Assembly: GCA_028023455.1 (NCBI GenBank)
Contig: JAQFVV010012404.1
Location: 12,759,421 to 12,823,420, forward strand
DNA: 64,000 nucleotides
Reading direction: 5' to 3'
DNA from: Epiperipatus broadwayi
Taxonomy: Eukaryota > Onychophora > Udeonychophora > Euonychophora > Peripatidae
Part shown: one piece after another, positions 1 to 12,307 of the stretch
How positions within the stretch are numbered: the first letter of the stretch is position 1
How the letters are laid out: every line of letters starts with the position of its first letter
Program-made: the position numbers and the translations under genes
Notes under the pieces: model-generated
What the model was told of the DNA's origin: nothing
Database searches by the model: none
The model's input: only the letters and a program-made list of their open reading frames with translations

Positions 1-134
1 TTATTTCAAGAAATGCATGTGTAGATGTCTGTTAGAAACTACCTCTCTAAAGAATAGTGTTTAGTTTGTTTACCTGTATATATATATATATATTGTAACC
101 CACTCACACAACACAACTCCTATACATCATATGA

Positions 135-443
135 ACAAATGCCCAGGGCGTCCGCTGCCATGCATCATATTATGGTGAAACTTGGGCTAACCTGAACACA
201 AGAATTTATCAACATAGGTATGTCTACAATAGGGTTAAAAATGAAAATGAAGGATCTTCAGTATTCTGGGACCACCAAGCAGCAACAGGCCATGTATTTG
301 AACCTAGTTCGGCCCAAATAATTTGCACAGAAAAAAATGACGCCAAAAGAAAAGTTAAAGAAGTTTTCTATATAGCAAATGACATCAATGCTATTAATAG
401 AAGAGAAGCATGTTTTGCTCTTTCTAAACAATGGACTAATTAA
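135..443 (+). pseudogene. Penelope-like element C-terminal GIY-YIG endonuclease fragment
   Basis: An open frame without an ATG runs about 102 codons to a TAA at 441. It reads CHASYYGETWANLNTRIYQH early, then VFWDHQAATGHVFEP, then VKEVFYIANDINAINRREAC and a final W. This is the layout of the GIY-YIG nuclease at the C-terminus of Penelope-like retroelements: Y.GET..L..R..EH, then ..H....GH, a Glu-containing E..YIA, N.NR..G and a terminal W. The reverse transcriptase part is absent or outside the window, and an in-frame TGA lies just upstream. It is probably a 5'-truncated dead copy, though this stretch is unbroken. Assignment is by recalled motif pattern. Confidence 0.72.
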
Positions 444-3400
444 AAATTCAAACTCGTTTGCATAAATCATAACAATCGTTATTTACAAGCTATGAGTATG
501 AGATTCAAACATGAAATCTCAAAAGCGCTAAGGAAAGCTATTATAAATTAGTAAAATTATAGCTTCACTAATGCGAAAAAAAAGTCGCATATTTATAATT
601 AATGAATAGAACAATTTATCTGATTTACAAATGATACTGAGACTCTTTTTCTTATGTCTACCTTACAGCTTAGCTCAGTGGGAGGTTACAGAGAGTTCAT
701 AACATATAGAATATAAATAAATGAAGGAAGAAATACTATAAACCATTGAATAAAATATAGGCATTATTTATCAATTAACCAAAGGATAAAGGCCAGCAGA
801 GTTTATTTGTTCAACTACTAAAATATATCTTCAGTTTGATCTTTTCCATCATCTAAATATACTCCATATTAGCTCAATGCAACTTTGATGGAATAGAAAA
901 GCATAACACGAAATAATTATATTACTTTACACACCATAATTTGAATAATTAAATTAATGTTAATTTAGAAATCTAAAATTAGATCTCAGGGACTCTACAA
1001 CACTGTTAGACCAAATAAAGTATATTAGCCAGTAATTTATAACTCTAAATTATAATAAAAGTATAATGGAATAAGTTAAATAATGTTTTACTGTGCTAGC
1101 AAATTAGATAATGAAGGAAATAGGGTATCTTTTAATCTCACATCATCATCTAAATAATACACTAACTAGACAACCCTTTTATAAATTCATTAAGTGGTAA
1201 AATATTTCATGTAACGTTTGGATCAAGGAAACAATATTATCAGATTTCAGCACGTTTATTATCAGAGTTATAAACAATAGACTTATTTTGTAATTGATGT
1301 ATGAGATGCGGAGATGTGGAAACTAGAATACGAATGCATATAAGAACAACTCAAGACACAGTTTTTAATAAATAAACAAATCATTTCTTTACACTTAAGA
1401 TTTAATTACATGTAATCGGTTCACAATAAGATTATTTGTCCCAATCTTTAAATTTACACCTAAATCCATAAACGCAAGTTTGGGATTATCCCTATTACAT
1501 GTTACATCACTTATTAGCTACACACTTATGAATGCAAATTAACAAACAAATAAGGTCTTAATATTCTGACTTTGAATATCTGGACTATCTAAACATTTCA
1601 TATGCAACATTGAATAAATAATTATTATATTACGGACACAATATACGCTTTTGAGAGGATACATTATCAATTACTGGAATAAAACAAATTAATACATTTG
1701 GCTATCAAGAGAGCAGCTTTAAATGACTTAATTGAATAATTACTTTAAATACATACACTTTTCATGCATAGCAATAAATTCATACTCATTCTGATGATTT
1801 TGATGATTTCTAATGTGTGGCAAATCAATATGATATGTTTTAAAACATTTATTTCCTGTTTTAAGTTTAACAATATTATACCTTTATATACACAATATTA
1901 TTTCCATTATGCGTGTGTGTCACATCCTATGCAATAAAAGAAAATCTTTTTTTACACATTATCAATTTGTCTAGGAATTATTAAACAAGTGTTTTATTTC
2001 GGACAATGTCGTAAACCAGCCAACAAAATATGACACTATATCTACTCTAATATTCAATAAAGAATTTAATTTAACTATTTATCCAACCACTGACTGAATT
2101 ACACAGAGCTATATTTTTATGATAATACAAACTAAACGTTCAAGAGGAATTCAAGCACATGAGGAGCAAATAAACTCTATAACTAATACTTCAACAACTT
2201 ATTTAAATATGAAATACACTATTGGTGTGGAACTTGTCTCAATACCAGGACAATAAGGAAACATCACTTAACTTCATAAATATCACTTTATAATACGTAC
2301 ATATACAATCTAGAATAGACTCTACTCATGGCAAAATAATTAAAATATACAAAAGGGGAAAAATCTCTCATCCCTACAAACATAGAACGTATCAAGAATA
2401 ATTTCCTTTCCAACAGCTCCTCTACATATCTAGCACTATATGCTGGTAGATAAATACATACAGATAAATCACTCTTCCCTTCAATTCTTTTAGAATACGA
2501 CAATATCCAAAATTTATATTGGGAAATAGTTATAAAACTGAACGTTTACTAAGTAAATAAAATAATTGCACAAAATAGACACACATATGCATAAATAAGA
2601 GTATGAAAAACAATTCTAAGTTATATAATATGCAAAGGTTACGATAAATAAATGATATATTAAAATATAAACTTTTAGCTTAAATTATACTTTCAATTGT
2701 TTCAAATTTAAATAGTAATAATTATTATGAACGAGGTTTCTTTGCTATCTCTGATACGATATTTCTTTCATATACTCACTACTTTGAAAGCCAAAATTCT
2801 CACTTTGAGATAAAGAAAAATATACCTAATAAACTAAACACCTCTCTTTAGCAATATACCCAAAAATATATATATTTCATCTTCGTAAAAGAAAACAAAT
2901 CATATTTAAGTAATAATATTTTACCAGCATATTCACAATTTGCGAATATGCTCCTCCGTGATGATCTAGAAGTTCAAAAAATAATAGCATAACCATATAA
3001 GTAAAATATAACAATAAATCTGCCTAGCTATCTGTGATATGTACCATTAACAATAAATATAAAAAAAATAAGTCACTCTTCTTTTAAACAACAAAAAAAA
3101 AAGTTCACTTGCAAAGTTCCTTTTCCAAGTTTACTGAACGATACAGAGATAAATTCCAAAATGAGTGCATGTTTAGTAAGAGTATGAAACATAAAAATAA
3201 ATTCTTGTAGGACAAAAACAGTTATAATTCAAACTTAATTTAGTAATCTTCAATGTTTTTAGCGAAAGCTAATAGAGTTTACTTATATAGCACATAAGTA
3301 ATAAATTTTTATAATGACAATAATATGAAAAGATAGTTTCAGCTATATTTGTACTATAATAATTATTTAATTCATTCCGTAGTAATTTTTAACTTAGCAA

Positions 3401-5380
3401 TAGCTTTTAACAGATTCCTGGAGAGCATTTGTTTTTCCTATAATTTGTAAGCTAGCATACACATAATGAATTTTAGTCATTGCAAATTAATTGTTCATAT
3501 AAAATTTGCGCTTACTTAAGTAATACATACATCGAAGAGAACAGAAATATACAATATTAACGTCCTTCTATCTGACTGAAGCATACACATATTCTATGAA
3601 TAGTAGTAATTAATTAATCCTTTATAAGTCACATATTTATTCTTAAATAAAACATTTTATTTTTATAAGCATAGATAAAAGACAAAGTTGTCATTCCGTA
3701 ATAATTTAACATATAGCATAATAAAGTACACACATCCTGTTAATTTTAATTTAACTTTTATAGAAGCAGAATATAGTTGGAGCAAAAAGTTTAAAAACTT
3801 TGTTAAATTGTTCTGCACAGTTTTCCACAAAATATTAGAGAATTCACATACCTTCGTTAGTAGATTAGAGGGTTCATGCACTTTAACTTTCTTTTTAATA
3901 ATAATAAATACAAATAAATAAAGTAGCATAAATTTAATAATGTAGACAGGCATTTTAGAATGAAAATAAATATGAGAGTGTTAATTTAAACGTTTAAACT
4001 GAGCAAAAGAACGAAATTGATATACCTTTTTCTTTATATTTTAGCCAGACATTCTAGTTGAAGACTTTCTGGTAACTAGAATTTTCCTATGACCTTTTTA
4101 AAATTTACTTTGGAGCTTTTAAAATTAACTTGATTTCTGGATGAGACATATACTTGTTACAGGCAGAAATGAACAATACGATGGTTACAATAATGAGCAA
4201 TTTTTACTAATGACTTTTAGTTAAATAGATATCCCTTCCTTCCATCAAAAGGTCATTTTTTTCCTCCAAAGGTCAACTTCACCTTTGCACTTAGGAGCTA
4301 ATTGAATATGCAAGAAATCTCTTCTTGAAAAAAAAAATCATTTTGACCTTCACAATTAAATCAAGTCAAATAAAACAAAAAAAGAAAAAAAAAACTTTTT
4401 ACAAACTTGAAACAAATGAATATTAATTAACTATTAAATAAAATGGTTGATAATATTATTTAAATTGGTCAAATAATTTACTAATCCAAATATCCATTAA
4501 TCACTTAAGAAAATATATTTTTGCAAAACTATTAAAAATAATTACTGTAATTTAAATGTTTTATTGTAAGTGTAATATTGATAATTATAATTAGAATATG
4601 AAAATGAAATGGAAAAAGATACAGACATACCTGCATGCGCATGTATTGCCACATAAATATTAAATTATCCTGACTAAGTATAATTGATATGGCTATGGGT
4701 TAAACATATTTCACCTGACTATAATATTAGTAAATTGATGGGTGTCAATGAATAATAAAACCATTCAAACACCAACACTACCTTATAAAGAAATAAAACA
4801 ACTGTGCATCAATCTAACTATTATAACAACACTTTCTGTAATAACCCCCCCCTCTTTTTTGCATTAAACATTTTATCAAATATAATAATAACAATAAATG
4901 CTTGTAAAATTGCTAACCAAAATGCACAGGTGACCCACATATAAGTTTTGGACCATTAATAAAAAAACTTTAAAATAAAAATTTTAAGACTATTTCATCT
5001 TTTTTTTTTAGCACAATGCAGTTATTCACTACTGACCCAATATAATTTAATTACTTGTGCCCATTCAGAAGGTCACCATATATATATATTGTAACAGGCA
5101 CATATGACGTTACATTATTTTTTTTATTATTAAACATAAAAAAATAAAAGTTCGCAAATAAAACTTATTTTTTAAGAATTAAAAATTGAAAATTAAAAAA
5201 TCATCTTAAACTCGTATATATATAAAATCACACAGATGAAAAAAATTATTAAAATAAAACTTTATTAAAAATAGAAAAAGTATTTTAAAAGCAAAAACTT
5301 AAAAAGATTTAGAGATAAAAATATATCTTTAATTTTGGAAAACACATTAACCATAAAATGGAAATGATTGTTTTAATTAG
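444..5380. other. AT-rich sequence, no gene recognised
   Basis: Scattered stops in all frames, short A/T runs and short TA arrays (for example near 5077-5090). Short open frames near 2288-2503 and 3663-3953 encode low-complexity, Phe/Leu/Ile/Lys-rich peptides with no motif and are probably chance. No splice-compatible exon resembling the missing NPEPL1 5' part was seen. Confidence 0.6.
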
Positions 5381-5760
5381 TTAAATGTAAACTAGCCCTT
5401 GGGCATTTAAAATGTATAAGCAAAGGTCAGATAGGAGAGAAAAACATTGGGATCAGAATAGCCAATAGGGGAAATCACTCATGGAATCGGACCTCGGCGA
5501 AAAGACCATCACCATCGTCGTGACGTAATGTCCACTGGATCTGAAAGTCTACTATAAAAAGTGAGTCAAGAAAATTGAAGGGAAGATGGAAATGTATTAA
5601 GTCAGAGAGTTGGAGGTGAAGGGATTGAAAGACGCACTTTCAATTCCTTCAGTGGTTATAAAAAAAAAGAAAAATGAAACATCGTTTTTTTTCTATACTA
5701 AGGACCACAGGATCATCGGGGGATTTAATGCTGGATTCCAAATGGCATGAAATGGATAAA
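5381..5760. other. GC-richer island with a TATA-like box, unassigned
   Basis: This stretch is visibly less AT-rich than its surroundings. It has a TATAAAA at 5553-5559 followed by G/A-rich sequence, and a short inverted pair (GATTGAAAG / CTTTCAATTC) near 5617-5645. It could be a solo LTR or another old repeat, but I found no matching second copy in the window. Confidence 0.25.
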
Positions 5761-6084
5761 GAGGAATGTTTAAAAAAAATCGTAAGAACTTTATGAACTC
5801 TAAGCTTTAAATCTATTTCTAAAACTCCAGTATACTGAACAATAAGAACTTTAATTCTAAAACTTTATTCCGTATTTAAAATAATTGCAATATAATCCTA
5901 TCTGACCCACTTAATTTATTAATAAGTAATTTTATTTGGTGTATTTCTTTTGTAAAAATCATTTCCATTTATTTATTTATTTTTTTTTGTTCTTTTAAGT
6001 TTTATTTATGATATTTGTTTTTCGTTAAACTAAATTATATAAATGTTAAACTTAAGTCTGGCATGAATGGCTATATAGATTTGT

Positions 6085-6480
6085 AAAGTTTTATTAGGGG
6101 AGGGTAATCTTAGGTTATTCGTTTCGTGGTTGAATTAGGTCAATGGATTGGATATATTGGTGTAATTAGTAGATGTAGTACGAGGTTTTCTACGTGCAGA
6201 ATCGAATTATACGCCACACAACCCCTTTGCCTATGGAATGCGATCGTATGTCGGCAATAATGACCGCAGTCCTTTCCTGTGGAGTTTTTTTTTTTATTGC
6301 TCTTCTCGTCAGATAGATGTAGTATTCCTATCTGGACGAGAGTCAATTTCTTTTCTTAACCTACATTTGTGCTGTCGTATTCGTGTTACATTGAATACAT
6401 CAATATATCAGATGGATTGACGTTGGTTTAACTGCGAACTTTTGGCCTAAGGTTAAATAAGGGATAAAATAATTTTTTTT
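6085..6480. repeat. decayed inverted-repeat (MITE-like) element
   Basis: The left arm, starting near 6105 (AATCTTAGG.., GTCAAT.., GATATATTGGTGTA), is the diverged reverse complement of the right arm ending near 6460 (..ATCAATATATC.., ATTGACG.., CCTAAGGTT). The arms are about 80 bases with mismatches and small gaps. The centre, 6180-6375, is GC-richer and holds a short stem CTCGTCAGATAG / CTATCTGGACGAG at about 6306-6340. Overlapping open frames on both strands here are by-products of this symmetry. No target-site duplication is clear. Confidence 0.6.
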
Positions 6481-6604
6481 TCAAATGCAATCTATGTAGT
6501 CTATTCATACTCGACACTAAATAAAAATGCATTAAATTTAAGTTGGGTATAGACGCATGGATTCGTTATCGGTTAATTATGTTTTGGTTTTCATATTTGA
6601 TCAA

Positions 6605-6790
6605 AATATATAGACATTCGGTAAATAATGATACCTTACGGTAAGTATCTAAAAATGTATTTATTCGGATGTCTTTTAAGTTATTGGTGTCAATTCGGCA
6701 TTTTATGATGAGTGCTATTGGGTTTCTTATATATTTCCCTCTGAAATTCCATCAATGACTTTATATTTTGATCGTTTATGTTTATTTTGA
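6605..6790 (+). repeat. dispersed repeat copy 1 (GGTAAATA..GATACCT family)
   Basis: It shares an ordered series of blocks with 8815-8980: ATTCGGTAAATA, GATACCT, GAGTATCTAAAAAT.TATTTAT, CTTTTAAGTTATT, ATGATGAGTGC and ACTTTATATTT. The spacing is conserved, so this is a real diverged repeat pair and not AT-rich coincidence. A partial third match is near 9025-9090. Family unknown. Confidence 0.6.
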
Positions 6791-7502
6791 AATGTTTTTA
6801 ACCGTGTAATCTATGTAACCGATCTATACTCAACATTAAAATAAACTTTTATAAATCCATCTGTGCGAACTTATAATAGCTTATAAAAGTTAAAATGTAA
6901 AATCAAATTCTAAAATTAAGTTAAAATTATAAAGTAAAAGTAATGCTAACATGATTCAAAATTTATATGTGCGTTAATAAATGTTTGTGTGTATAATTAC
7001 TGGCAGTGGCTTATTTTATTCTTTTTTAAAAATATTCTTAGATAAGAATTTATAAAATATAAATCTCTGCTCTACTCTGAGCTAGTGACAATGGGTTAAC
7101 GATCGGAATCAAAATATATAAAATAAAATAATTTTTTTTTTTTTTTTAAACTTACATATCTGCCTACTATATAAATTTTCTAGGTTCTAAGTAGCCTAGT
7201 GGTGCCCTTGTAGTGCAGATATGTTAAGACACAACTCCGTACCATTATAATATATATATATTGTGCCAGGCATTATCAAATGGCCTTACACAAAGTCTGC
7301 TGTAATGTAAAATTGTATATATTAAGCACAACGAATATATAAATGTGCTATATTAATAATGGAAGTTGGGTCTGAGCATTAGAATACCCACACACACAAA
7401 TTTAAAATATTGTACACAAATACACATATGATAAACTGATGTATTTTTTTGTATTTTATTTTTATTGTTTTGTATATTTTCAGTATATATCATTTTATGT
7501 AT

Positions 7503-7629
7503 TTTGCTTTTCTCTGAAAAATTCAAATAGAGAAAAGCAAACTAATATATATATATATATATATATTAAACAAATGGATCACATGTTGGAACAAAAATAA
7601 ATAATTAAAGTAATTGTTCCAACATACTT
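7503..7629. repeat. two short hairpins around a TA array
   Basis: A 12-bp perfect stem TTGCTTTTCTCT / AGAGAAAAGCAA lies at about 7505-7542. A second, ATGTTGGAACAA / TTGTTCCAACAT, lies at about 7583-7625. A (TA)n run sits between them. They look like remnants of foldback insertions; function unknown. Confidence 0.5.
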
Positions 7630-8176
7630 GTATATATTTTTTATTTTTTTTAATTACTTTTCTAAACTGTAATCTTATTCAGTAATCAAAAAAAAATATT
7701 AATTGCTTTGGTAAAAACTTAATCAAAAAGCAAAATGTTTGATAATTAATGCTATAATTAAAATGTTATTTTTTTTTATATATATAAAATAAAAATTCTT
7801 TTGAATAATAATAGCTGTAATCAAGTGATCTGGGTTTTCAAGATGGAAAACAAATATTATATCAAACCCTGCTATGTAGAATTTAATCGGAAAAATAGAA
7901 AGGAATGTTATAATCTAAGTGATAAGGTAAATTAAAAGGGTTGGCTGATTCATACTTCTCAGAGGGGGTACCTGAATTTATTCTTGTGAGTGGGTGATAG
8001 GTTTTAGTCAGTGCTGTGGGATTCATTCTTTCTTTGGCATTCAAGTAGTTCACTACTTTGGCTCCGGAATTCTTCAATCATCTAGCCACTTAGAGATTAA
8101 TTTATGGACTAGACTACTGCTGATATTTTCTAAGAAAAAAATCCATTATACAGTTCTTTTAAGAACTCTTGATTTC

Positions 8177-8485
8177 TTAAGGATTTAATGAACCATTCAA
8201 GATAGCGAATGAACATTTAATAATAATTATTGTATTATAGCAGATAGAAAATATGGAGAAATCTACCAGATCTTCCACTAAAATGACCATGGGGTAGAAA
8301 ACCAGCTGGTCCACCCACCCTTTCTCTGTCCAAATTGCCAAGATGTGATCACGCCAGTTCCAGCCAGCCATGATGATGACAAAAGCCGCCTTGCCTATGC
8401 CCGAATGAGATGAAATCCTCACCGCACAGCTAGTTGAATTGAAGCCCGCTCAAAGCCCAGTCAGGAGAAGATGAAGACGCCTACA
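8177..8485. other. GC-richer block, possible coding relic, unassigned
   Basis: Base composition rises sharply, especially 8270-8470. A minus-strand open frame of about 81 codons (8177-8422) contains an AGWNWRDHI segment. I do not recognise a family. It may be a transposon relic; the open frame alone does not make it a gene. Confidence 0.25.
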
Positions 8486-8814
8486 TAAGTTTCTTTTAAA
8501 AATGTTTTATTATTGAATTAATTCATTCTGATATTTCCGATTAAATACATTATTATTTTTTTTATTATTATGAATCATTAAAAAAGAGAGAGAGATTGTC
8601 TCGCATATATATATATAATTTACGGTTATTGCAGGCATAATGATATAGCTTTTATTTAAATCTTTTAATTCATTTTTCTATTTCAAATTCTAGTATTTTC
8701 AACAAAGGTTGCAATTAGATTCTTTTTTGTTGCTATTTGTTTTTCATCTTGTTACTCCTGAAATTTGTTATACATAAATATACATGTGTATATATACACA
8801 CACATACGCTTGTA

Positions 8815-8980
8815 ATATTCGGTAAATACGATACCTCATGTTGAGTATCTAAAAATATATTTATCCATATATCCTTTTAAGTTATTTTTTGTCACTGCTG
8901 CACCTTATGATGAGTGCAAAAGGGGTTAATCATTGTAAATTCCCCGTAAGCAAGTCCACTAATAACTTTATATTTAGAAT
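8815..8980 (+). repeat. dispersed repeat copy 2 (GGTAAATA..GATACCT family)
   Basis: Counterpart of 6605-6790 in the same orientation: ATTCGGTAAATACGATACCT, then GAGTATCTAAAAATATATTT, TATGATGAGTGC and TAACTTTATATTT. A shortened related block (CAGTACCTCATGTTGAGTGC) follows at about 9052-9072. Confidence 0.6.
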
Positions 8981-9599
8981 AGTAGTGAGTGTATAATTGT
9001 GCTGCACGTATATACATGTATAAGAATTTATCGTAAAAGGCAAATAGATACAGTACCTCATGTTGAGTGCTATATGGTATCTGAGCTAACGCAACCTTAT
9101 TGACATGTTGAAAAATATGAAATTAGAGAAATATTTCATAGCGCAAATATACGTATGCATAGTTGTTTTTTTTTTATTATATTTGCTATCAATAAAAAAG
9201 GTTTTAAAGTCCTGAGTAAAAGTGTATGCCTGTATGACCGAAAATCTCTTATCTGAAAATATCTGTATATCAAATTACACAAAGTATAACTTATTTCTAC
9301 AGGTTAAAAAGCTCAGACCACTTCCATTCTTTATGAAACATTGTAAATAGCTTTAGGGGTTTATATATTCTCTTATTCATTTAAATTGTATTATATATAT
9401 TTCAAAGCATCAAATATATATCCGGGTTGTGATAATAATTCATTTATTTATTTTTATATCATTTTAAGTATGAAACAGTGGTGGGTATTTGGGATTAAAT
9501 AAATATTTAATCATAATATTAAACTTGTTTCGTTTTCGTATTATTATTTATTTGATAAAATGTACTCTTTCCTTATCAATCACGTACCAATAATAACCA

Positions 9600-10060
9600 T
9601 TTAACTTACCCATTGAAGACCCTAGATGTAGAGTACTGAGCTAGCCACATGGGATATCGCTCTACCGGGGTGTTAAATCTTATTCTTATGCTCCGCTGAA
9701 CATATGGTATTGCACATCCTTCTAGGAGGGGGGAAAATTCATTTTTATTCCTTTCTAGGAGTGGCACGCAAAAGCTATCTGTAAATAGACTTTTCAAAGA
9801 TGTGTACTTACCATGGGTTCTAAACATTCAGGCATTCAAATAAGATATCAACTAAAGGGGTTTTTAATTGGCAGAGCCCTGTCAATTCACTCTTTCTATC
9901 AGTTTAGCTGGAAGTACCAATATATATCAGTACAGACAATCGGCTAAATTGGTATCCATTTCTTTCCCTGTTAAATCTTGATCACTTCATGCTCGGTGCA
10001 AGATTAGGAGTAGAAATCTGCAGGGAAGTATAGTCCAGTACAATATATATATATTATATT
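9600..10060. other. GC-richer block, unassigned
   Basis: Less AT-rich than the flanks, with a short inverted pair (GTACCAATATA / TTGGTATCC) near 9916-9956. A minus-strand open frame (9606-9827) shows no motif I know. It precedes a dispersed repeat at about 10.1 kb and may be part of an older, longer element. Confidence 0.25.
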
Positions 10061-10119
10061 ATTTATAATAGACTCACATTTATTTTGTGTTGTTTATTTT
10101 GATGCAACCTGGCTGATAT

Positions 10120-10510
10120 GTATATACCTCCGGGATATACAGCGAAGGCTGTAATTTAGTTTTGTCTGTTATAATTGTAAATATTTATTAAAAAAAAAAA
10201 AGAATAGACCATTCACATACACACATTCTTTTTGTTTTCAAGAAAACTTAACTTATATTTGAGTTAAGAACTATCAGACAATTGAAAAGAAATACCACAA
10301 TGTTTTTTTATTTTAAACTTGTAGATAAAAAGCCCATAAACTTACCAAGCTGCCTAATGCATGTCAATGAGCAGCATATTCATTATCATTTATGAATTGA
10401 CATACTAATAATAGATGCAACAATAAGAACATATAGAGTGAATATTAGAATTTGTCATGCTTAAATTTTTTTAAGATCTTAAGAGGAATCGAAGAGTCAT
10501 AATTCAGTTA
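10120..10510 (+). repeat. dispersed repeat, copy A (second copy at 40 kb)
   Basis: Aligns end to end by eye with 40010-40375. Shared ordered blocks include CTCC.GGATAT, GCTGTAATTTA, TCAAGAAAA.TTAA, GTTAA.AACTATCA, ATTCATTGA-like stretches, AGTGAATATTA.AATTT.TC and a terminal AAGA.TTAA.GA. The copies are clearly diverged, with indels. No coding motif or terminal structure is visible; family unknown. Confidence 0.65.
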
Positions 10511-10519
10511 TCAGCAAAT

Positions 10520-12225
10520 TTTTTTCTGAATTCATAATTATAGATTTATATATGAAAAAAATGGCACAGTAAGTATAAAGTATTTTAAACATGTAAAAGA
10601 CAATAAGCAGGAGGCAAGATGTCTTACTGATGTCACATAAATAAAGAATAGATTATAAAATTCTATTAGAGAATTCCAGTACTTATAAATTCACAGCTTT
10701 GCTTAATTAATTAAATGGATTTAACACAAAGCTTCTCTATCTTATAATTGCAGTTAATATTAAGACAACGATAAGAAAAATCAGAAAACAAAGATGAGAA
10801 AATCTAAATTTTTGATCAACAGAATTTCCAATTATTAAAGACAAAATTAATTTGCCTTCCTATTTTTTTATTTTTATCTAAAAAGGAATTCATTAATTTT
10901 AATAAGACATTTATGCTATAATCCATTTTTTTCTCTTCAATTGCTTTCTAATCATTTGTCCTTTATTCAGCCAAGCTAATTCAATAACTTTATGTTTGTT
11001 ATGTTCTCTAAATAAATCAAGCATCCTGTGTATATCTTAGATTTATTGCATACTAAAACAAGCCACAGCAAAGATAGATATCACAACTTCATGAAAAAGA
11101 GGTTGAAAGAATATCAGTAATTAAAACATAATGAACAAATGTAGGCTGTACAAAAACTATTCTTCACATAAATTTTCATATTTTTTTTTTAAATTTTAAT
11201 GTAGCCATGATGTATTCAAAAGGAACTTGTTTTTATTTTATGAGTTGATATAAGTCCTACAAAGTATAATTATTCTTAATTTCTAGATGTATATTAAAGG
11301 AAGTTATATATTTTGTAATTATATTATCATCATTACCATACTGCTGTTACTTTAATCATTATTGTTACCATCTGTTTATCAAAAATCAAAAATAGTTTAT
11401 ATTTAGAATTTTTAATATTTATTTTAATTAGAAATTTTTAAACATGCACTCAAGAAAATATAGATTTTAAACAAATATATGATTCGGATTTTTCACCAAA
11501 TTATTTCAGTTCAAACGAGATTTCTCATAAAAGGTCTAAATAAGATTTACGTTATAATATTTAATATAATCAAACAGAATATGTTTACAATTAATTCAAT
11601 TAAGTTGTAATATTTTGCTCCACAATTCATGTTTTCTAATCTAAACTTACCATCGTGAATCTAAATAACATATTATCAGCTTCCCCTATTTATCACGTAA
11701 TTATTTGAGCTTGAATGTTAAATTAATTCATCTTTTTAAATAATATAAAATTTTGATATGCAACAAAGAATACACCTAAAAAAAAAGAGATGTAAATTTT
11801 TTTAATTATTGCTTCTATTTTTTAAAGTGAGAATAAAATCAATCAATTTATTGTGAATTTTATATTTTGATATATATATATATATTAGCAGATATCTGTA
11901 TTGTGAGTAGCTTATTTTTTTGGAAAATATTTTTCATATATATTAATAATATATACATATGCTAACATAAAAGTAAAATGGGCAATAATGTATGATATAA
12001 ATTTTTAATTTAAATTTTGGAATGATAGTCACTATTTAAAAAAGAAAGGATAATAAAAAAGGGATCAATTTTGAAGTATAATTAAAGTTCAAGATAAGAG
12101 TTTGAAATATTTCACGTAAATTATAGATCCTCATTTTAATTTATGGTTGGAAATGCTAAATTATAGTTTAGTATACTTTTTTGTGTTTTTATTAATTGAA
12201 TGTTTTTTTTTTTTTTTTTTACTAG
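10520..12225. other. AT-rich presumed intron, nothing recognised
   Basis: A/T runs, a TA array near 11870-11885 and a T-tract at the splice acceptor. No exon, RNA gene or element boundary is supported. Confidence 0.55.
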
Positions 12226-12307
12226 GAAGTTAGGAATGTAGGAAAGCAGTTAGATATTACACCTCTGATTATTCAAGGTGAAGAATTACAACGCAGAGGC
12301 TTTGGAG
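12226..12307 (+). CDS. NPEPL1: NPEPL1 first visible exon (linker to catalytic domain)
   Basis: 27 codons plus one base, after a long T-rich tract ending in ACTAG and followed by GTAATT. It encodes EVRNVGKQLDITPLIIQGEE and then LQRRGFG, matching the helix-strand segment just before the M17 catalytic core. It ends in phase 1; the leftover G joins GA of the next exon to make Gly. The exon that should precede it, ending in a CNEM-type motif, was not seen upstream in the window. Confidence 0.92.

Noticed and set aside
3663-3953. 96-codon open frame as a gene
   Set aside because: Overlaps an opposite-strand open frame, low complexity, no recognisable domain; likely AT-rich chance.
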